In this document: piece after piece, positions 8,552 through 15,812 of the stretch
Position numbering within the stretch: the first letter of the stretch is position 1
Layout of the letters: every line of letters begins with the position of its first letter
Assembly (NCBI GenBank): GCA_001898335.1
Contig: MKTS01000003.1
Coordinates: 62,001 to 126,000, forward strand
DNA length: 64,000 nt
Direction of reading: 5' to 3'
DNA from: Mucilaginibacter sp. 44-25
GTDB taxonomy: Bacteria; Bacteroidota; Bacteroidia; Sphingobacteriales; Sphingobacteriaceae
The notes under the pieces: generated by a model
Database searches by the model: none
What the model was told of the DNA's origin: nothing
The model's input: only the letters and a program-made list of their open reading frames with translations
Position numbers and translations under genes: made by a program

Positions 8552-9098
8552 GGTTTTGTTTTCCTATCAATTCTTCAGCTCTTGATTGAGAAATTTTATT
8601 TTTGGCAACTGCCGCGTTAATAAAATCAGCTAAAAGTAGATAAGAGTTTTTTGACTGCATTCTAAAAAATGTTTTTTTAGAATTACCGTTTTTATAATCC
8701 AACAAAATGTAGTTGTTAACCCCTTGTGAAATGCGACATTCTAATGAATGGTAATAGATCGCTTTTTGCCCCCTAAAATCGTTTAGCACTAAATCAACTG
8801 AATTAATGGAATCTAAATCAACTTCTTCTTCACCGATCATCAAATCCTTTCCCTGTAAGTAAATTCTTCCATTAAAATATCCATTCAAAGGCTGGATGCA
8901 CATATGTGAGCGAAAAATTAAAATGATGAAAGTGCAAACGAAGGCAAAAGCGCAAATACTGTCAATGCCTTTCACATAATGGGTCAACGATACATGTAGC
9001 AAAAAACACAATACAAAACACATTGCCAATATAGCATTCGCAGATAATCTATGTTTCGATTTATTAGGTATGAATATGTCAAAGGAAATATTATCCAT
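8535..9098 (-). CDS. Hypothetical membrane protein with two N-terminal helices
   Basis: 187 residues from ATG 9098 (MDNISFDIF). Two hydrophobic helices at about 22-40 and 47-65 are followed by a soluble C-terminal domain of mixed strand/helix character (GRIYLQGKDLMIGEEEVDLDSINSVDLVLNDF), resembling PH-like domains in bacterial membrane proteins. I do not recognise the family. Base composition is more AT-rich than its neighbours, a possible sign of later arrival. It overlaps the 3' end of anmK by 17 bp tail to tail. Confidence 0.55.
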   Translation of the reverse strand: MDNISFDIFIPNKSKHRLSANAILAMCFVLCFLLHVSLTHYVKGIDSICAFAFVCTFIILIFRSHMCIQPLNGYFNGRIYLQGKDLMIGEEEVDLDSINSVDLVLNDFRGQKAIYYHSLECRISQGVNNYILLDYKNGNSKKTFFRMQSKNSYLLLADFINAAVAKNKISQSRAEELIGKQNLKPKN

Positions 9099-9171
9099 TT
9101 GATAAAGGAGAAGCAAATTTTACTACACCAAAGAACGTTATTTACTATATTCGAAGCAAAAACAAACGCTC

Positions 9172-9618
9172 ATGAACGCATATAAATTTTTCCTTGAATT
9201 TCACTCTGGTTTCAGGTACATCGTAATGGTGCTGGTATTGCTCGCCATCCTGGTTGCTTTTGCCGGCCTGTTAGGCAAAAGGCCATATACCAATGGTAAC
9301 CGCAAGCTTAACCTGTTTGCCATGATATCGGCCCACGTACAACTATTAATAGGTTTGGTGCTTTACTTTTTAAGTCCTTTTGTGCGTTTTGGCAATGGCG
9401 TAATGAAAGATGCCGATGCCCGCTACTGGACGGTTGAGCACCTGGCCATGATGATATTTGCCATCGCGCTCATTACCATCGGGCATTCAAAATCAAAGAA
9501 AGCAATGCTTCCGGGCGAGAAACACCGTGCTATCGCTTTGTTTTATTTGCTGGCGTTTGTTACCGTAGTAGTAGCTATTATACAAAGCCATCGCCCGTTT
9601 TTTGGGATGTCCCACTAA
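9172..9618 (+). CDS. Four-helix membrane protein, cytochrome-b-like annotation in Bacteroidota
   Basis: 148 residues, four predicted membrane helices (about 15-35, 48-68, 88-106, 120-140). Conserved-looking histidines sit at helix ends (EFHSGFRYIV, SAHVQLLIG, VEHLAMM, IQSHRPFFGMSH), which could bind haem; similar Bacteroidota proteins are often labelled cytochrome b. Haem binding is not demonstrated by any CxxCH-type motif. It lies immediately upstream of the trp promoter but reads as an independent gene. Confidence 0.6.
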   Translation: MNAYKFFLEFHSGFRYIVMVLVLLAILVAFAGLLGKRPYTNGNRKLNLFAMISAHVQLLIGLVLYFLSPFVRFGNGVMKDADARYWTVEHLAMMIFAIALITIGHSKSKKAMLPGEKHRAIALFYLLAFVTVVVAIIQSHRPFFGMSH

Positions 9619-9634
9619 AAAAGTCGACAAAAAA

Positions 9635-9664
9635 TTTGATAATTCAATTTTCTTTATAAATTTG
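9635..9664 (+). promoter_or_regulatory. trp operon promoter (Bacteroidota type)
   Basis: TTTG at 9635-9638 and TAAATTTG at 9657-9664 are separated by 18 nt and match the Bacteroidota -33 (TTTG) and -7 (TAnnTTTG) boxes. The leader-peptide ATG at 9673 is only 8 nt past the -7 box, so the leader mRNA has almost no 5' untranslated region. Confidence 0.75.
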
Positions 9665-9672
9665 TTCCCGCG

Positions 9673-9756
9673 ATGAATAAAACTATCTACAACAACAGTT
9701 GGTGGCACCTTACAAAAGTAAGACAGCCGGATAGTTTCGTGATATTGCAACACTAA
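9673..9756 (+). CDS. trpL: trp leader peptide (27 aa, tandem Trp)
   Basis: ATG 9673 to TAA 9754-9756 encodes 27 residues with two adjacent tryptophan codons at 9700-9705 (context NNSWWHL). It sits between the trp promoter and a strong terminator upstream of trpE. The Trp codons follow RNA segment 1 (9680-9687), so a stalled ribosome would mask that segment, as in classical attenuation. The peptide itself has no expected function. It is shorter than ordinary gene-calling limits. Confidence 0.85.
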   Translation: MNKTIYNNSWWHLTKVRQPDSFVILQH

Positions 9757-9811
9757 TCAAATGTAAACCTATTTTGAAACCCGGCGAACGCTCAATTCGC
9801 CGGGTTTTTTT
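9680..9811 (+). promoter_or_regulatory. Tryptophan attenuator with readable 1:2, 2:3 and 3:4 pairings
   Basis: Segment 1 AAACTATC (9680-9687) is complementary to segment 2 GATAGTTT (9730-9737). Segment 2 (GCCGG 9726-9730 plus GTTTC 9734-9738) is complementary to segment 3 (GAAAC 9776-9780 plus CCGGC 9781-9785), giving a 10-bp antiterminator with a 3-nt bulge. Segment 3 (CCCGGCGAA 9780-9788) pairs with segment 4 (TTCGCCGGG 9796-9804), followed by seven T: the terminator. Ribosome stalling at the Trp codons would cover segment 1 and free segment 2 to form the antiterminator. The arrangement fits the trp leaders described upstream of Bacteroidota trp operons. Confidence 0.85.
9777..9811 (+). terminator. 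Attenuator terminator before trpE
   Basis: A perfect 9-bp GC-rich stem (9780-9788 with 9796-9804), 7-nt loop, preceded by AAA and followed by a T7 run at 9805-9811, lies 33 bp upstream of the trpE start. Confidence 0.85.
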
Positions 9812-9843
9812 GTTTTAAGCGCCCCAAAGAGATCACAACATAA

Positions 9844-11253
9844 ATGAAAACATATAAAATTAACACCACCCATAAGAAGCTGCTGGCCGATACCACTACG
9901 CCTGTAAGCATATACCTGCGGCTGCGCGATGTGTTCCCCAATTCGCTGCTGCTGGAAAGTTCCGACTACCATAGCCGTGAGAACAGTTTAAGCTTTGTTT
10001 GCTGCCAGCCTTTCGGCGGCATTGTACTGAACGATGGCGAGCTGAAAAAGAAGTTCCCTGACGGCAGCGAGGAAACAAGTCAGCCCGGCACGTTTGACCT
10101 GGTGGAAGAGATCAACCGGTTTATCAATCGTTTCGAGGTGGAGGCCAATAACTCCAAGGTGCTTAATAACGGCCTTTTCGGGTATTTTACCCATGAGGCG
10201 GTTGAACATTTCGAAACTATTAAATTAAAACCCTACGGCCCCCACGACCGCAAGATACCGGTAATGCAATACCATATGTACAGCTATATTATCGCTATTG
10301 ACCATTTTAAGAACGAGCTGTACATTTTCCATAACCAGGTAGAAGGCCAGGAGCAAACCAACGGGCTGGACCGCCTTGCCGACCTTATCAAGAATAAAAA
10401 CTTCCCTGAATATAGCTTTGACAGCACAGCCGAAGAACAATCCAACCTTACCGGTGATGAATTTATTGCTATTGTGGAGAAGATGAAGCAGCATATTTAC
10501 CGCGGCGATGTTTTCCAGATAGTGCCCTCGCGGGCTTTTTCCAAAGCCTTTACCGGCGATGAGTTTAACGTGTACCGCGCACTGCGCTCAATTAACCCAT
10601 CACCTTATTTGTTCTATTTTGATTACGGCGATTTCCGCATCTTTGGCTCATCGCCCGAGGCGCAGATCACCATTAAAAACAACGTGGCCAGTATATTCCC
10701 TATCGCCGGCACTTTTAAACGCAGCGGCGACGATGAAAAAGATGCCGAGATAGCCCGTGCCCTGGAGAATGACCCCAAAGAATCTGCCGAGCACGTGATG
10801 CTGGTTGACCTGGCCCGGAACGACCTGAGTCGCCATTGCGAGGAGGTAAGCGTAAAGGCATTTAAAGAAGTGCAGTACTATTCGCATTTGATCCACCTGG
10901 TATCGCATGTGAGCGGCAGGCTAAAACCCGGTACATCTTCCTTTAAAATTGTGGCCGATACCTTCCCGGCAGGTACACTGAGCGGCGCTCCTAAATACCG
11001 CGCAATGGAAATTATTGACGAGAACGAGAAAACCAAGCGCAGCTTCTATAGTGGCGCGCTGGGCTTTATGGGCTTCAACGGCGACTTTAACCACGCCATC
11101 ATGATCCGCTCTTTCCTCAGCAAAAACAATACGCTGCACTACCAGGCCGGGGCAGGCATTGTAGCCGGCTCCGTACCGGAAAGTGAATTAAAAGAAGTAG
11201 ATAACAAGATAGCAGCCCTGCGCAGGGCGATAGAACTGGCGCAGGAGTTATAA
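9844..11253 (+). CDS. trpE: Anthranilate synthase component I
   Basis: 469 residues. The N-terminal part carries LLLES at 35-39, the tryptophan feedback site equivalent to the LLES of E. coli TrpE, which favours TrpE over PabB. The C-terminal chorismate-binding domain shows YRGDVFQIVPSRAF, SPSPYLFY-like NPSPYLFYF, IAGTFKRSGDDEKD, ELLVDLARND-type MLVDLARNDL and TFPAGTLSGAPK. It converts chorismate plus ammonia or glutamine to anthranilate, the first step of Trp synthesis, with TrpG as the amidotransferase. Control is by attenuation upstream and probably by Trp feedback. Confidence 0.95.
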   Translation: MKTYKINTTHKKLLADTTTPVSIYLRLRDVFPNSLLLESSDYHSRENSLSFVCCQPFGGIVLNDGELKKKFPDGSEETSQPGTFDLVEEINRFINRFEVEANNSKVLNNGLFGYFTHEAVEHFETIKLKPYGPHDRKIPVMQYHMYSYIIAIDHFKNELYIFHNQVEGQEQTNGLDRLADLIKNKNFPEYSFDSTAEEQSNLTGDEFIAIVEKMKQHIYRGDVFQIVPSRAFSKAFTGDEFNVYRALRSINPSPYLFYFDYGDFRIFGSSPEAQITIKNNVASIFPIAGTFKRSGDDEKDAEIARALENDPKESAEHVMLVDLARNDLSRHCEEVSVKAFKEVQYYSHLIHLVSHVSGRLKPGTSSFKIVADTFPAGTLSGAPKYRAMEIIDENEKTKRSFYSGALGFMGFNGDFNHAIMIRSFLSKNNTLHYQAGAGIVAGSVPESELKEVDNKIAALRRAIELAQEL

Positions 11254-11353
11254 CCCCCTAACCCCCTGAAGGGGGAATAGCATATAAAGACATAAAATGA
11301 GTACACAAGAAAATAACAGCCTATCCAACTCCCCCTTCAGGGGGCTGGGGGGT
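11251..11353. repeat. Inverted pair of GC-rich palindromic repeats bracketing the trpG start
   Basis: Unit 1 (11251-11276, including the trpE stop codon) and unit 2 (11327-11353, inside trpG) are near reverse complements; each contains its own CCCCCT-GA-AGGGGG type palindrome. The same unit occurs as an inverted pair at 25994-26086 and singly at 38976-39000. The layout, two inverted palindromes about 50 bp apart, resembles REPIN elements. Confidence 0.7.
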
Positions 11354-11914
11354 ATCCTGATCATAGATAATTACGATTCGTTCACCTACAACCTGGTACA
11401 TCTGGTTAACGAACTGGGCCTGCAATGCGAGGTTTGGAGGAACGACCAGTTTAAACTGGAAGATGTGGACAAATTCAGCCACATCATCCTGTCGCCGGGG
11501 CCGGGCATACCGTCTGAGGCGGGTTTATTGTTACAGGTGATAGAAAAATATGCGCCGACCAAGAGCTTGTTTGGGGTATGTTTAGGCCAGCAGGCCATAG
11601 CCGAGGTATTTGGCGGCAAGCTGTATAACCTGCCGCAGCCTATGCACGGTATTGCCACACCGATTAAGGTGACCGACACATCGGAGCCGTTGTTCAGATC
11701 ATTACCCGAAACCTTTAAGGTTGGGCGTTATCATTCCTGGGTGGTTGAGAAAGAGCCGCCCGATACGCTGGAAATAACCGCTATTGATGAGCAGGACGGA
11801 TCGGTTATGGCGCTGCGCCACAAAAAATATAATGTGCGTGGTGTACAATTTCACCCCGAATCGGTGTTAACAGAGTATGGGAAAGAAATGATGCAAAACT
11901 GGTTGAACGCGTAA
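11297..11914 (+). CDS. trpG: Anthranilate synthase component II (glutamine amidotransferase)
   Basis: 205 residues. The class I amidotransferase core starts at ILIIDNYDSFTYNLV (20 onward), with the nucleophile Cys in GVCLGQQAIAE at about 95 and the His/Glu pair in VQFHPES at about 186. It supplies ammonia from glutamine to TrpE. Family members normally begin at the ILIID strand. Here 19 residues precede it, of which 11-19 (NSPFRGLGG) are encoded by a dispersed palindromic repeat. Either the repeat has been inserted behind the start codon and is translated, or a start other than 11297 is used; no ATG, GTG or TTG occurs right before the core. Confidence 0.92.
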   Translation: MSTQENNSLSNSPFRGLGGILIIDNYDSFTYNLVHLVNELGLQCEVWRNDQFKLEDVDKFSHIILSPGPGIPSEAGLLLQVIEKYAPTKSLFGVCLGQQAIAEVFGGKLYNLPQPMHGIATPIKVTDTSEPLFRSLPETFKVGRYHSWVVEKEPPDTLEITAIDEQDGSVMALRHKKYNVRGVQFHPESVLTEYGKEMMQNWLNA

Positions 11915-11939
11915 GTATATTTTCAGATTAATAAAAAAC

Positions 11940-12005
11940 TGTCATTCTGAACAATAGTGAAGAATCCATCCACGAAGAGATACTTCGCTGGCGCTCAGTA
12001 TGACA
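11940..12005. repeat. Dispersed inverted repeat (TGTCATTCTGA type) in the trpG-trpC spacer
   Basis: TGTCATTCTGA at 11940-11950 is matched in reverse complement by TCAGTATGACA at 11995-12005, with GAAGAATC and CTTCG inside. The 66-bp element fills most of the 108-bp spacer between trpG and trpC. Sequences of this kind recur between genes in many Bacteroidota genomes. Confidence 0.6.
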
Positions 12006-12022
12006 AACTATCGTAAAAACAC

Positions 12023-12805
12023 ATGACCATACTCGATAAAATAGTAGAGCAAAAAAAGAAAGAAATAGCTGCCGCTAAACAGCTGGTAAGCATTGCCACG
12101 CTTGAAGCTTCGCCGTATTTTGACAGGACGCCGCATTCGTTTAAAGACTTCCTGCTGGCGCCTGACCGTACGGGCATCATCGCCGAGTTCAAGCGACGGT
12201 CACCATCAAAAGGCATTATCAATGATAAGGCATTGGTGGAAGAGGTAACACAGGCTTACGCCGCGGCAGGCGCATCGGCATTGTCTGTATTGACTGATGA
12301 GCAATTCTTTGGAGGCGCGCAAAAAGATGTAACCGCCGCCCGCAGGGTGAACAATATCCCTATCCTGCGTAAAGATTTTATGATCGATGAGTACCAGGTG
12401 CTGGAGGCAAAAGCTATAGGCGCCGATGTGATTTTACTCATTGCCGCTATCCTTACACCCGAGGAGATCGCACACCTCGCAGCCGCGGCCAAAAGTCATG
12501 GCTTAAGTGTGCTGTTAGAGGTGCACAACCTGGAAGAGCTGGAACGCAGCATTACGCCCAACCTGGATGCCATTGGGGTAAATAACCGCAACCTGGCCGA
12601 TTTCAGCGTATCGGTTGAAACCTCATTTGAACTGGCCGAGCATATTCCCGATGAGTTCATCAAAATCTCAGAAAGCGCTATCAGCAACACCCATGTGATA
12701 AAAGACCTTAAAAAAGCCGGCTTTCGCGGGTTTTTAATTGGCGAGAACTTTATGCGCCAGGCAGATCCGGGCGCCACTATACGCGAATTTGTAAAAGGCT
12801 TGTAA
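12023..12805 (+). CDS. trpC: Indole-3-glycerol-phosphate synthase
   Basis: 260 residues forming a TIM barrel, with IIAEFKRRSPSKG at about 52-65 (catalytic Lys), FGGAQKDVTAAR, PILRKDFMIDEYQV (second catalytic Lys), GVNNRNL and the phosphate-binding LIGENFMRQ near the end. It closes the indole ring from carboxyphenylamino-deoxyribulose phosphate in Trp synthesis. It is a stand-alone TrpC, not fused to TrpF. trpD, usually beside it, is absent between trpG and trpC, and no trpFBA genes follow. Confidence 0.95.
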   Translation: MTILDKIVEQKKKEIAAAKQLVSIATLEASPYFDRTPHSFKDFLLAPDRTGIIAEFKRRSPSKGIINDKALVEEVTQAYAAAGASALSVLTDEQFFGGAQKDVTAARRVNNIPILRKDFMIDEYQVLEAKAIGADVILLIAAILTPEEIAHLAAAAKSHGLSVLLEVHNLEELERSITPNLDAIGVNNRNLADFSVSVETSFELAEHIPDEFIKISESAISNTHVIKDLKKAGFRGFLIGENFMRQADPGATIREFVKGL

Positions 12806-12819
12806 TTCAAGCCTTTTAC
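12791..12819 (+). terminator. Terminator overlapping the trpC stop codon
   Basis: GTAAAAGGCTTG (12791-12802) and CAAGCCTTTTAC (12808-12819) form a perfect 12-bp stem with a 5-nt loop that contains the stop codon TAA (12803-12805). It ends the short trp EGC unit. Confidence 0.7.
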
Positions 12820-12830
12820 CCTTATATTTG
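12800..12830 (+). promoter_or_regulatory. Promoter immediately downstream of trpC
   Basis: TTG at 12800-12802 and TATATTTG at 12823-12830 are spaced by 20 nt, matching the Bacteroidota -33/-7 pattern. It reads into the hairpin-rich region at 12866-13050 and toward hflX. The -33 part is embedded in the trpC terminator stem. Confidence 0.6.
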
Positions 12831-12865
12831 CATCACATTTATACTCCATGTAATACTTCATCATT

Positions 12866-13050
12866 ATTCAACCTTACACATGGTAAGGTTAGCGTAACAG
12901 GGAATGGGCACTATCCGTGTAATTCTCTCAAAATCATTATTTTCAGGTAAACGCTTTTTCAGCGTTAATTAATTGTAATAGCTATGTGAACATAACCGCA
13001 AACCGCGAGTTATAATTTAAGGTAGCACTTGCTTACCTTTATGGTTGAAT
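12866..13050 (+). ncRNA. Candidate structured RNA or hflX leader with five hairpins and a closing helix
   Basis: In a 369-bp gene-free gap the RNA can form H1 12870-12890 (8-bp arms, 5-nt loop), H2 12900-12927 (GGGAAT/ATTCTC with inner GCAC/GTGT), H3 12950-12966 (AACGCT/AGCGTT), H4 12992-13013 (ATAACCGC with GCG-A-GTTAT) and H5 13019-13039 (AAGGTAGC with GC-T-TACCTT). The ends ATTCAACC (12866-12873) and GGTTGAAT (13043-13050) are perfectly complementary. H2 contains two G-U pairs that exist only in the plus-strand RNA. A promoter lies about 35 nt upstream. The size, about 185 nt, and a possible rod fold would also suit 6S RNA. No class is assigned. Confidence 0.45.
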
Positions 13051-13054
13051 TGTG

Positions 13055-13144
13055 GGCCTCTCCCCAAACCCCTCTCCAAAGGAGAGGGACTTTAGAAAAT
13101 TAATTTTTGAAGTCTCCCCTAATGGGGGAGATTTAGAGGGGGCC
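13055..13144. repeat. REPIN-like pair of CCTCTCC palindromes upstream of hflX
   Basis: Two palindromic units, CCCTCTCC-AAA-GGAGAGGG within 13055-13093 and CTCCCC-TAAT-GGGGGAG within 13110-13144, lie in inverted order with GGCC at both outer ends. The structure parallels the CCCCCT-AGGGGG family elsewhere in the window but with a different core. Confidence 0.65.
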
Positions 13145-13174
13145 AAGAGGCTCTTGACATAATCATTTTACTGA

Positions 13175-14359
13175 ATGAAACAAAAATTTTATGATACTGC
13201 TGTGAAGCAGGAAAGGGCCGTGTTAGTAGGCGTAATTACGCCGAACGAAACAGAAGCCCAGGAAAAAGAATATTTAGAGGAATTAGAGTTCCTGGTGATG
13301 ACGGCCGGCGGCAAAACTGAAAAGGCCTTCACCCAAAAACTGCAGCGCCCGGAGCGTGCCACCTTTGTGGGCACCGGTAAGCTGGAAGAGATAAAAGAGT
13401 ATGTAAAGGCCGAAGAAATAGACATGGTGGTGTTTGACGATGAACTGTCGCCATCACAACTACGTAATATCGAGAACGAGTTACAGGTGAAGATACTGGA
13501 CCGCAGTAACCTTATCCTGGATATTTTTGCAGGCAGGGCCCAAACCGCGCAGGCTAAAACCCAGGTAGAGCTGGCCCAGCTGCAATACCTGCTGCCCCGC
13601 CTTACCCGCCTCTGGACGCACTTAGAGCGCCAGAAAGGTGGTATTGGTATGCGCGGACCGGGTGAGTCGCAGATCGAGACCGACAGGCGTTTGATCCTTA
13701 ACAAGATATCTTTACTGAAAGAACGACTGAAACTGATTGACCGGCAGAACGAAACACAGCGCAAAAACCGCCAGCAATTGATACGCGTGGCCCTGGTGGG
13801 GTATACCAACGTGGGTAAATCAACCATCATGAACATGCTGTCGAAATCTGAAGTGTTCGCGGAGAACAAGTTATTCGCGACGCTGGACACTACGGTGCGT
13901 AAAGTAGTGATAGAGAATGTGCCCTTCCTGCTGTCAGACACGGTTGGGTTTATCCGCAAGCTACCTCACCATTTGGTAGAGTGCTTTAAATCTACGCTGG
14001 ATGAAGTGCGCGAAGCGGATATCCTGATCCATGTGGTGGACGTATCGCATCCGAATTTTGAAGATCAGATCCGTACGGTTAATGAAACACTGAAGGACCT
14101 CGGCGCTATTGATAAAACCATGATAACGGTTTTTAACAAGATAGATGCCTTTAAGCCCGAAGACCATAACATCAACACGGAACAAGAACCGATAACCCTT
14201 GATGATTTCCGCCACAGCTGGATGGCCAAGAACAACAGCCCGGCCATTTTTATCTCTGCCACGCAGAAAGAGAATGTAGAGGAATTCCGCAATCTGCTGT
14301 ATGACTATGTAAAACAAGTGCATACGGCCAGGTACCCTTATGATAACTTGCTATATTAG
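13175..14359 (+). CDS. hflX: Ribosome-associated GTPase HflX
   Basis: 394 residues with the N-terminal HflX nucleotide-binding domain (VGTGKLEEIKEYV, VVFDDELSPSQLRNIE), the glycine-rich linker GGIGMRGPGESQIETDRR, and an Obg-type G domain with G1 GYTNVGKS at about 209, G2 ATLDTTVRK, G3 DTVGFI and G4 NKID. HflX binds stalled 70S ribosomes and splits them under stress. The gene is preceded by a structured RNA candidate and a repeat, and is followed by an inverted repeat with a T-run that can end it. Confidence 0.95.
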   Translation: MKQKFYDTAVKQERAVLVGVITPNETEAQEKEYLEELEFLVMTAGGKTEKAFTQKLQRPERATFVGTGKLEEIKEYVKAEEIDMVVFDDELSPSQLRNIENELQVKILDRSNLILDIFAGRAQTAQAKTQVELAQLQYLLPRLTRLWTHLERQKGGIGMRGPGESQIETDRRLILNKISLLKERLKLIDRQNETQRKNRQQLIRVALVGYTNVGKSTIMNMLSKSEVFAENKLFATLDTTVRKVVIENVPFLLSDTVGFIRKLPHHLVECFKSTLDEVREADILIHVVDVSHPNFEDQIRTVNETLKDLGAIDKTMITVFNKIDAFKPEDHNINTEQEPITLDDFRHSWMAKNNSPAIFISATQKENVEEFRNLLYDYVKQVHTARYPYDNLLY

Positions 14360-14366
14360 ATAGAAT

Positions 14367-14448
14367 AAATATCGAACATCTAATGCCGAATTTCGAATGA
14401 TGAATTTTCCTTCGATGTTCGGCATTTTTTGTTCAGTGTTCGATATTA
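14367..14448. repeat. Dispersed inverted repeat (TCGAACA family) acting as hflX / pepT terminator
   Basis: AATATCGAACA near 14368 and TGTTCGATATT near 14437-14447 are reverse complements. Inside, ATGCCGAA (14383-14390) pairs with TTCGGCAT followed by a T6 run, making a rho-independent terminator for hflX; the convergent pepT ends at 14461. A related element occupies 44368-44456. Confidence 0.65.
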
Positions 14449-14460
14449 AATTCCATTGCT

Positions 14461-15723
14461 TCAGTTGTTCGGGCTCTTCTCTTCCCAAACCATACACAAA
14501 TGCAAAATAGTGTCTACCGCCTTTTGCATATCCTGTACGGTTACCCATTCCTGCTTGCCATGAAAAGCATGTTCCCCGGCAAAAATGTTAGGACTGGGCA
14601 GCCCCATAAAGGATAACCTGGAGCCATCGGTACCGCCGCGTATGCTGCACAGTTTGGCCTCCAGTCCAGCGCGTCGGATTGCTTCCATACCATATTCTAC
14701 TATCTGCGGATTTTGCGCCAGTACATGCTTCATATTACGGTACTGCTCGTGGGTTTCCAGCGTGTAGCTGGAATTTGGGAAACGTTTCAGCACCTCATCG
14801 GCAACGCTCCGTATGGTATCTGCATGTTTGGGCAGGTTGGCATCCTCAAAATCGCGGATGATGAAATCAATGGTCGCCGTTTCCACATGGCCGCTTAAAT
14901 CAACGGGATGTACAAAACCCTGCATGCCTTCGGTATGCTCGGGCGAAAGATCATCAGGCAGCGCCGCAATGATCTGTCCGGCTATTTTTATGGCGCTTTC
15001 CATTTTGCCTTTGGCAAAACCCGGGTGGCTGCTCACCCCGTTAATGGTAAGGCGTGCGCCATCGGCGCTAAAGGTTTCATTTTCCATATTCCCCACGCTT
15101 TCCCCATCCATGGTATAACAGGCAAAGGCGCCAATTTTAGCAATATCCGCTTTATCCACACCTCTGCCTATCTCCTCATCGGGCGTAAACAGTATTTTAA
15201 TGGTGCCGTGTTTGATCTCCGGGTGGTTCATCAACTGGTAGCAGGCATCCATAATTTCGGCTACACCGGCCTTATTATCCGCCCCTAAAAGTGTAGTGCC
15301 CGATGCCGTGATAATATCGTTACCTATCTGGTTCTTCAGATCAGGGTGCTCACTCATTTTCAGTACCTGTGTCGTATCGTCCGGCAGCGTAATGTCTTCC
15401 CCACGGTAGTTTTTGTGGATGATGGGCTTAACGCCGGTGCCGCTGCAATCAGGCGCGGTATCCATGTGCGAGCAAAAACAGATCACCGGCACATCGGGCT
15501 TATCCGTATTGGCGGGGATGGTGGCGTACACATAACCATATTGGTCAAGATGTGCGTCGGCAATCCCCATCTCCAACAACTCGCTTACCAATAGTCTGCC
15601 CAGGTCCTTCTGCTTTTCGGTAGACGGTATGGTTGGCGATGCCGGATCCGACTGGGTATCAATGGTCACATATTTTAAAAACCTATCAGTAACCGTATAA
15701 TTTAGCGGTGTTTTAAAATCCAT
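14461..15723 (-). CDS. pepT: Peptidase T (tripeptide aminopeptidase)
   Basis: 420 residues, family M20B. Metal and catalytic motifs are all visible: FCSHMDTAPD (His ligand and Asp), TTLLGADNKAG (bridging Asp), FTPDEEIGRGVD (catalytic Glu pair), YTMDGE and the late GGTDGSRLSFMG with NIFAGEHAFHG (His ligand). PepT releases N-terminal residues from tripeptides in the cytoplasm using two zinc ions. Length matches the family. A TATGTTTG box on the minus strand about 75 bp upstream could be its promoter. Confidence 0.95.
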   Translation of the reverse strand: MDFKTPLNYTVTDRFLKYVTIDTQSDPASPTIPSTEKQKDLGRLLVSELLEMGIADAHLDQYGYVYATIPANTDKPDVPVICFCSHMDTAPDCSGTGVKPIIHKNYRGEDITLPDDTTQVLKMSEHPDLKNQIGNDIITASGTTLLGADNKAGVAEIMDACYQLMNHPEIKHGTIKILFTPDEEIGRGVDKADIAKIGAFACYTMDGESVGNMENETFSADGARLTINGVSSHPGFAKGKMESAIKIAGQIIAALPDDLSPEHTEGMQGFVHPVDLSGHVETATIDFIIRDFEDANLPKHADTIRSVADEVLKRFPNSSYTLETHEQYRNMKHVLAQNPQIVEYGMEAIRRAGLEAKLCSIRGGTDGSRLSFMGLPSPNIFAGEHAFHGKQEWVTVQDMQKAVDTILHLCMVWEEKSPNN

Positions 15724-15812
15724 AGAAAACTTATATTAGTAAAAAATTTACCGGTCGCCCTAAAGCCGTGTAACGGCCGGTACAAACAGCAATTACCAAA
15801 CATACAAATTCA

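Noticed and set aside
9493..10078. Minus-strand open frames opposite the trp leader and trpE start
   Set aside because: They are shadows of the attenuator and trpE, with no family features.
12880..12930. Cobalamin-riboswitch-like stretch (AGGGAAT followed by GTGTAATTC)
   Set aside because: The conserved core following this in B12 riboswitches is absent, hflX is not a B12-related gene, and the segment pairs as a simple hairpin.
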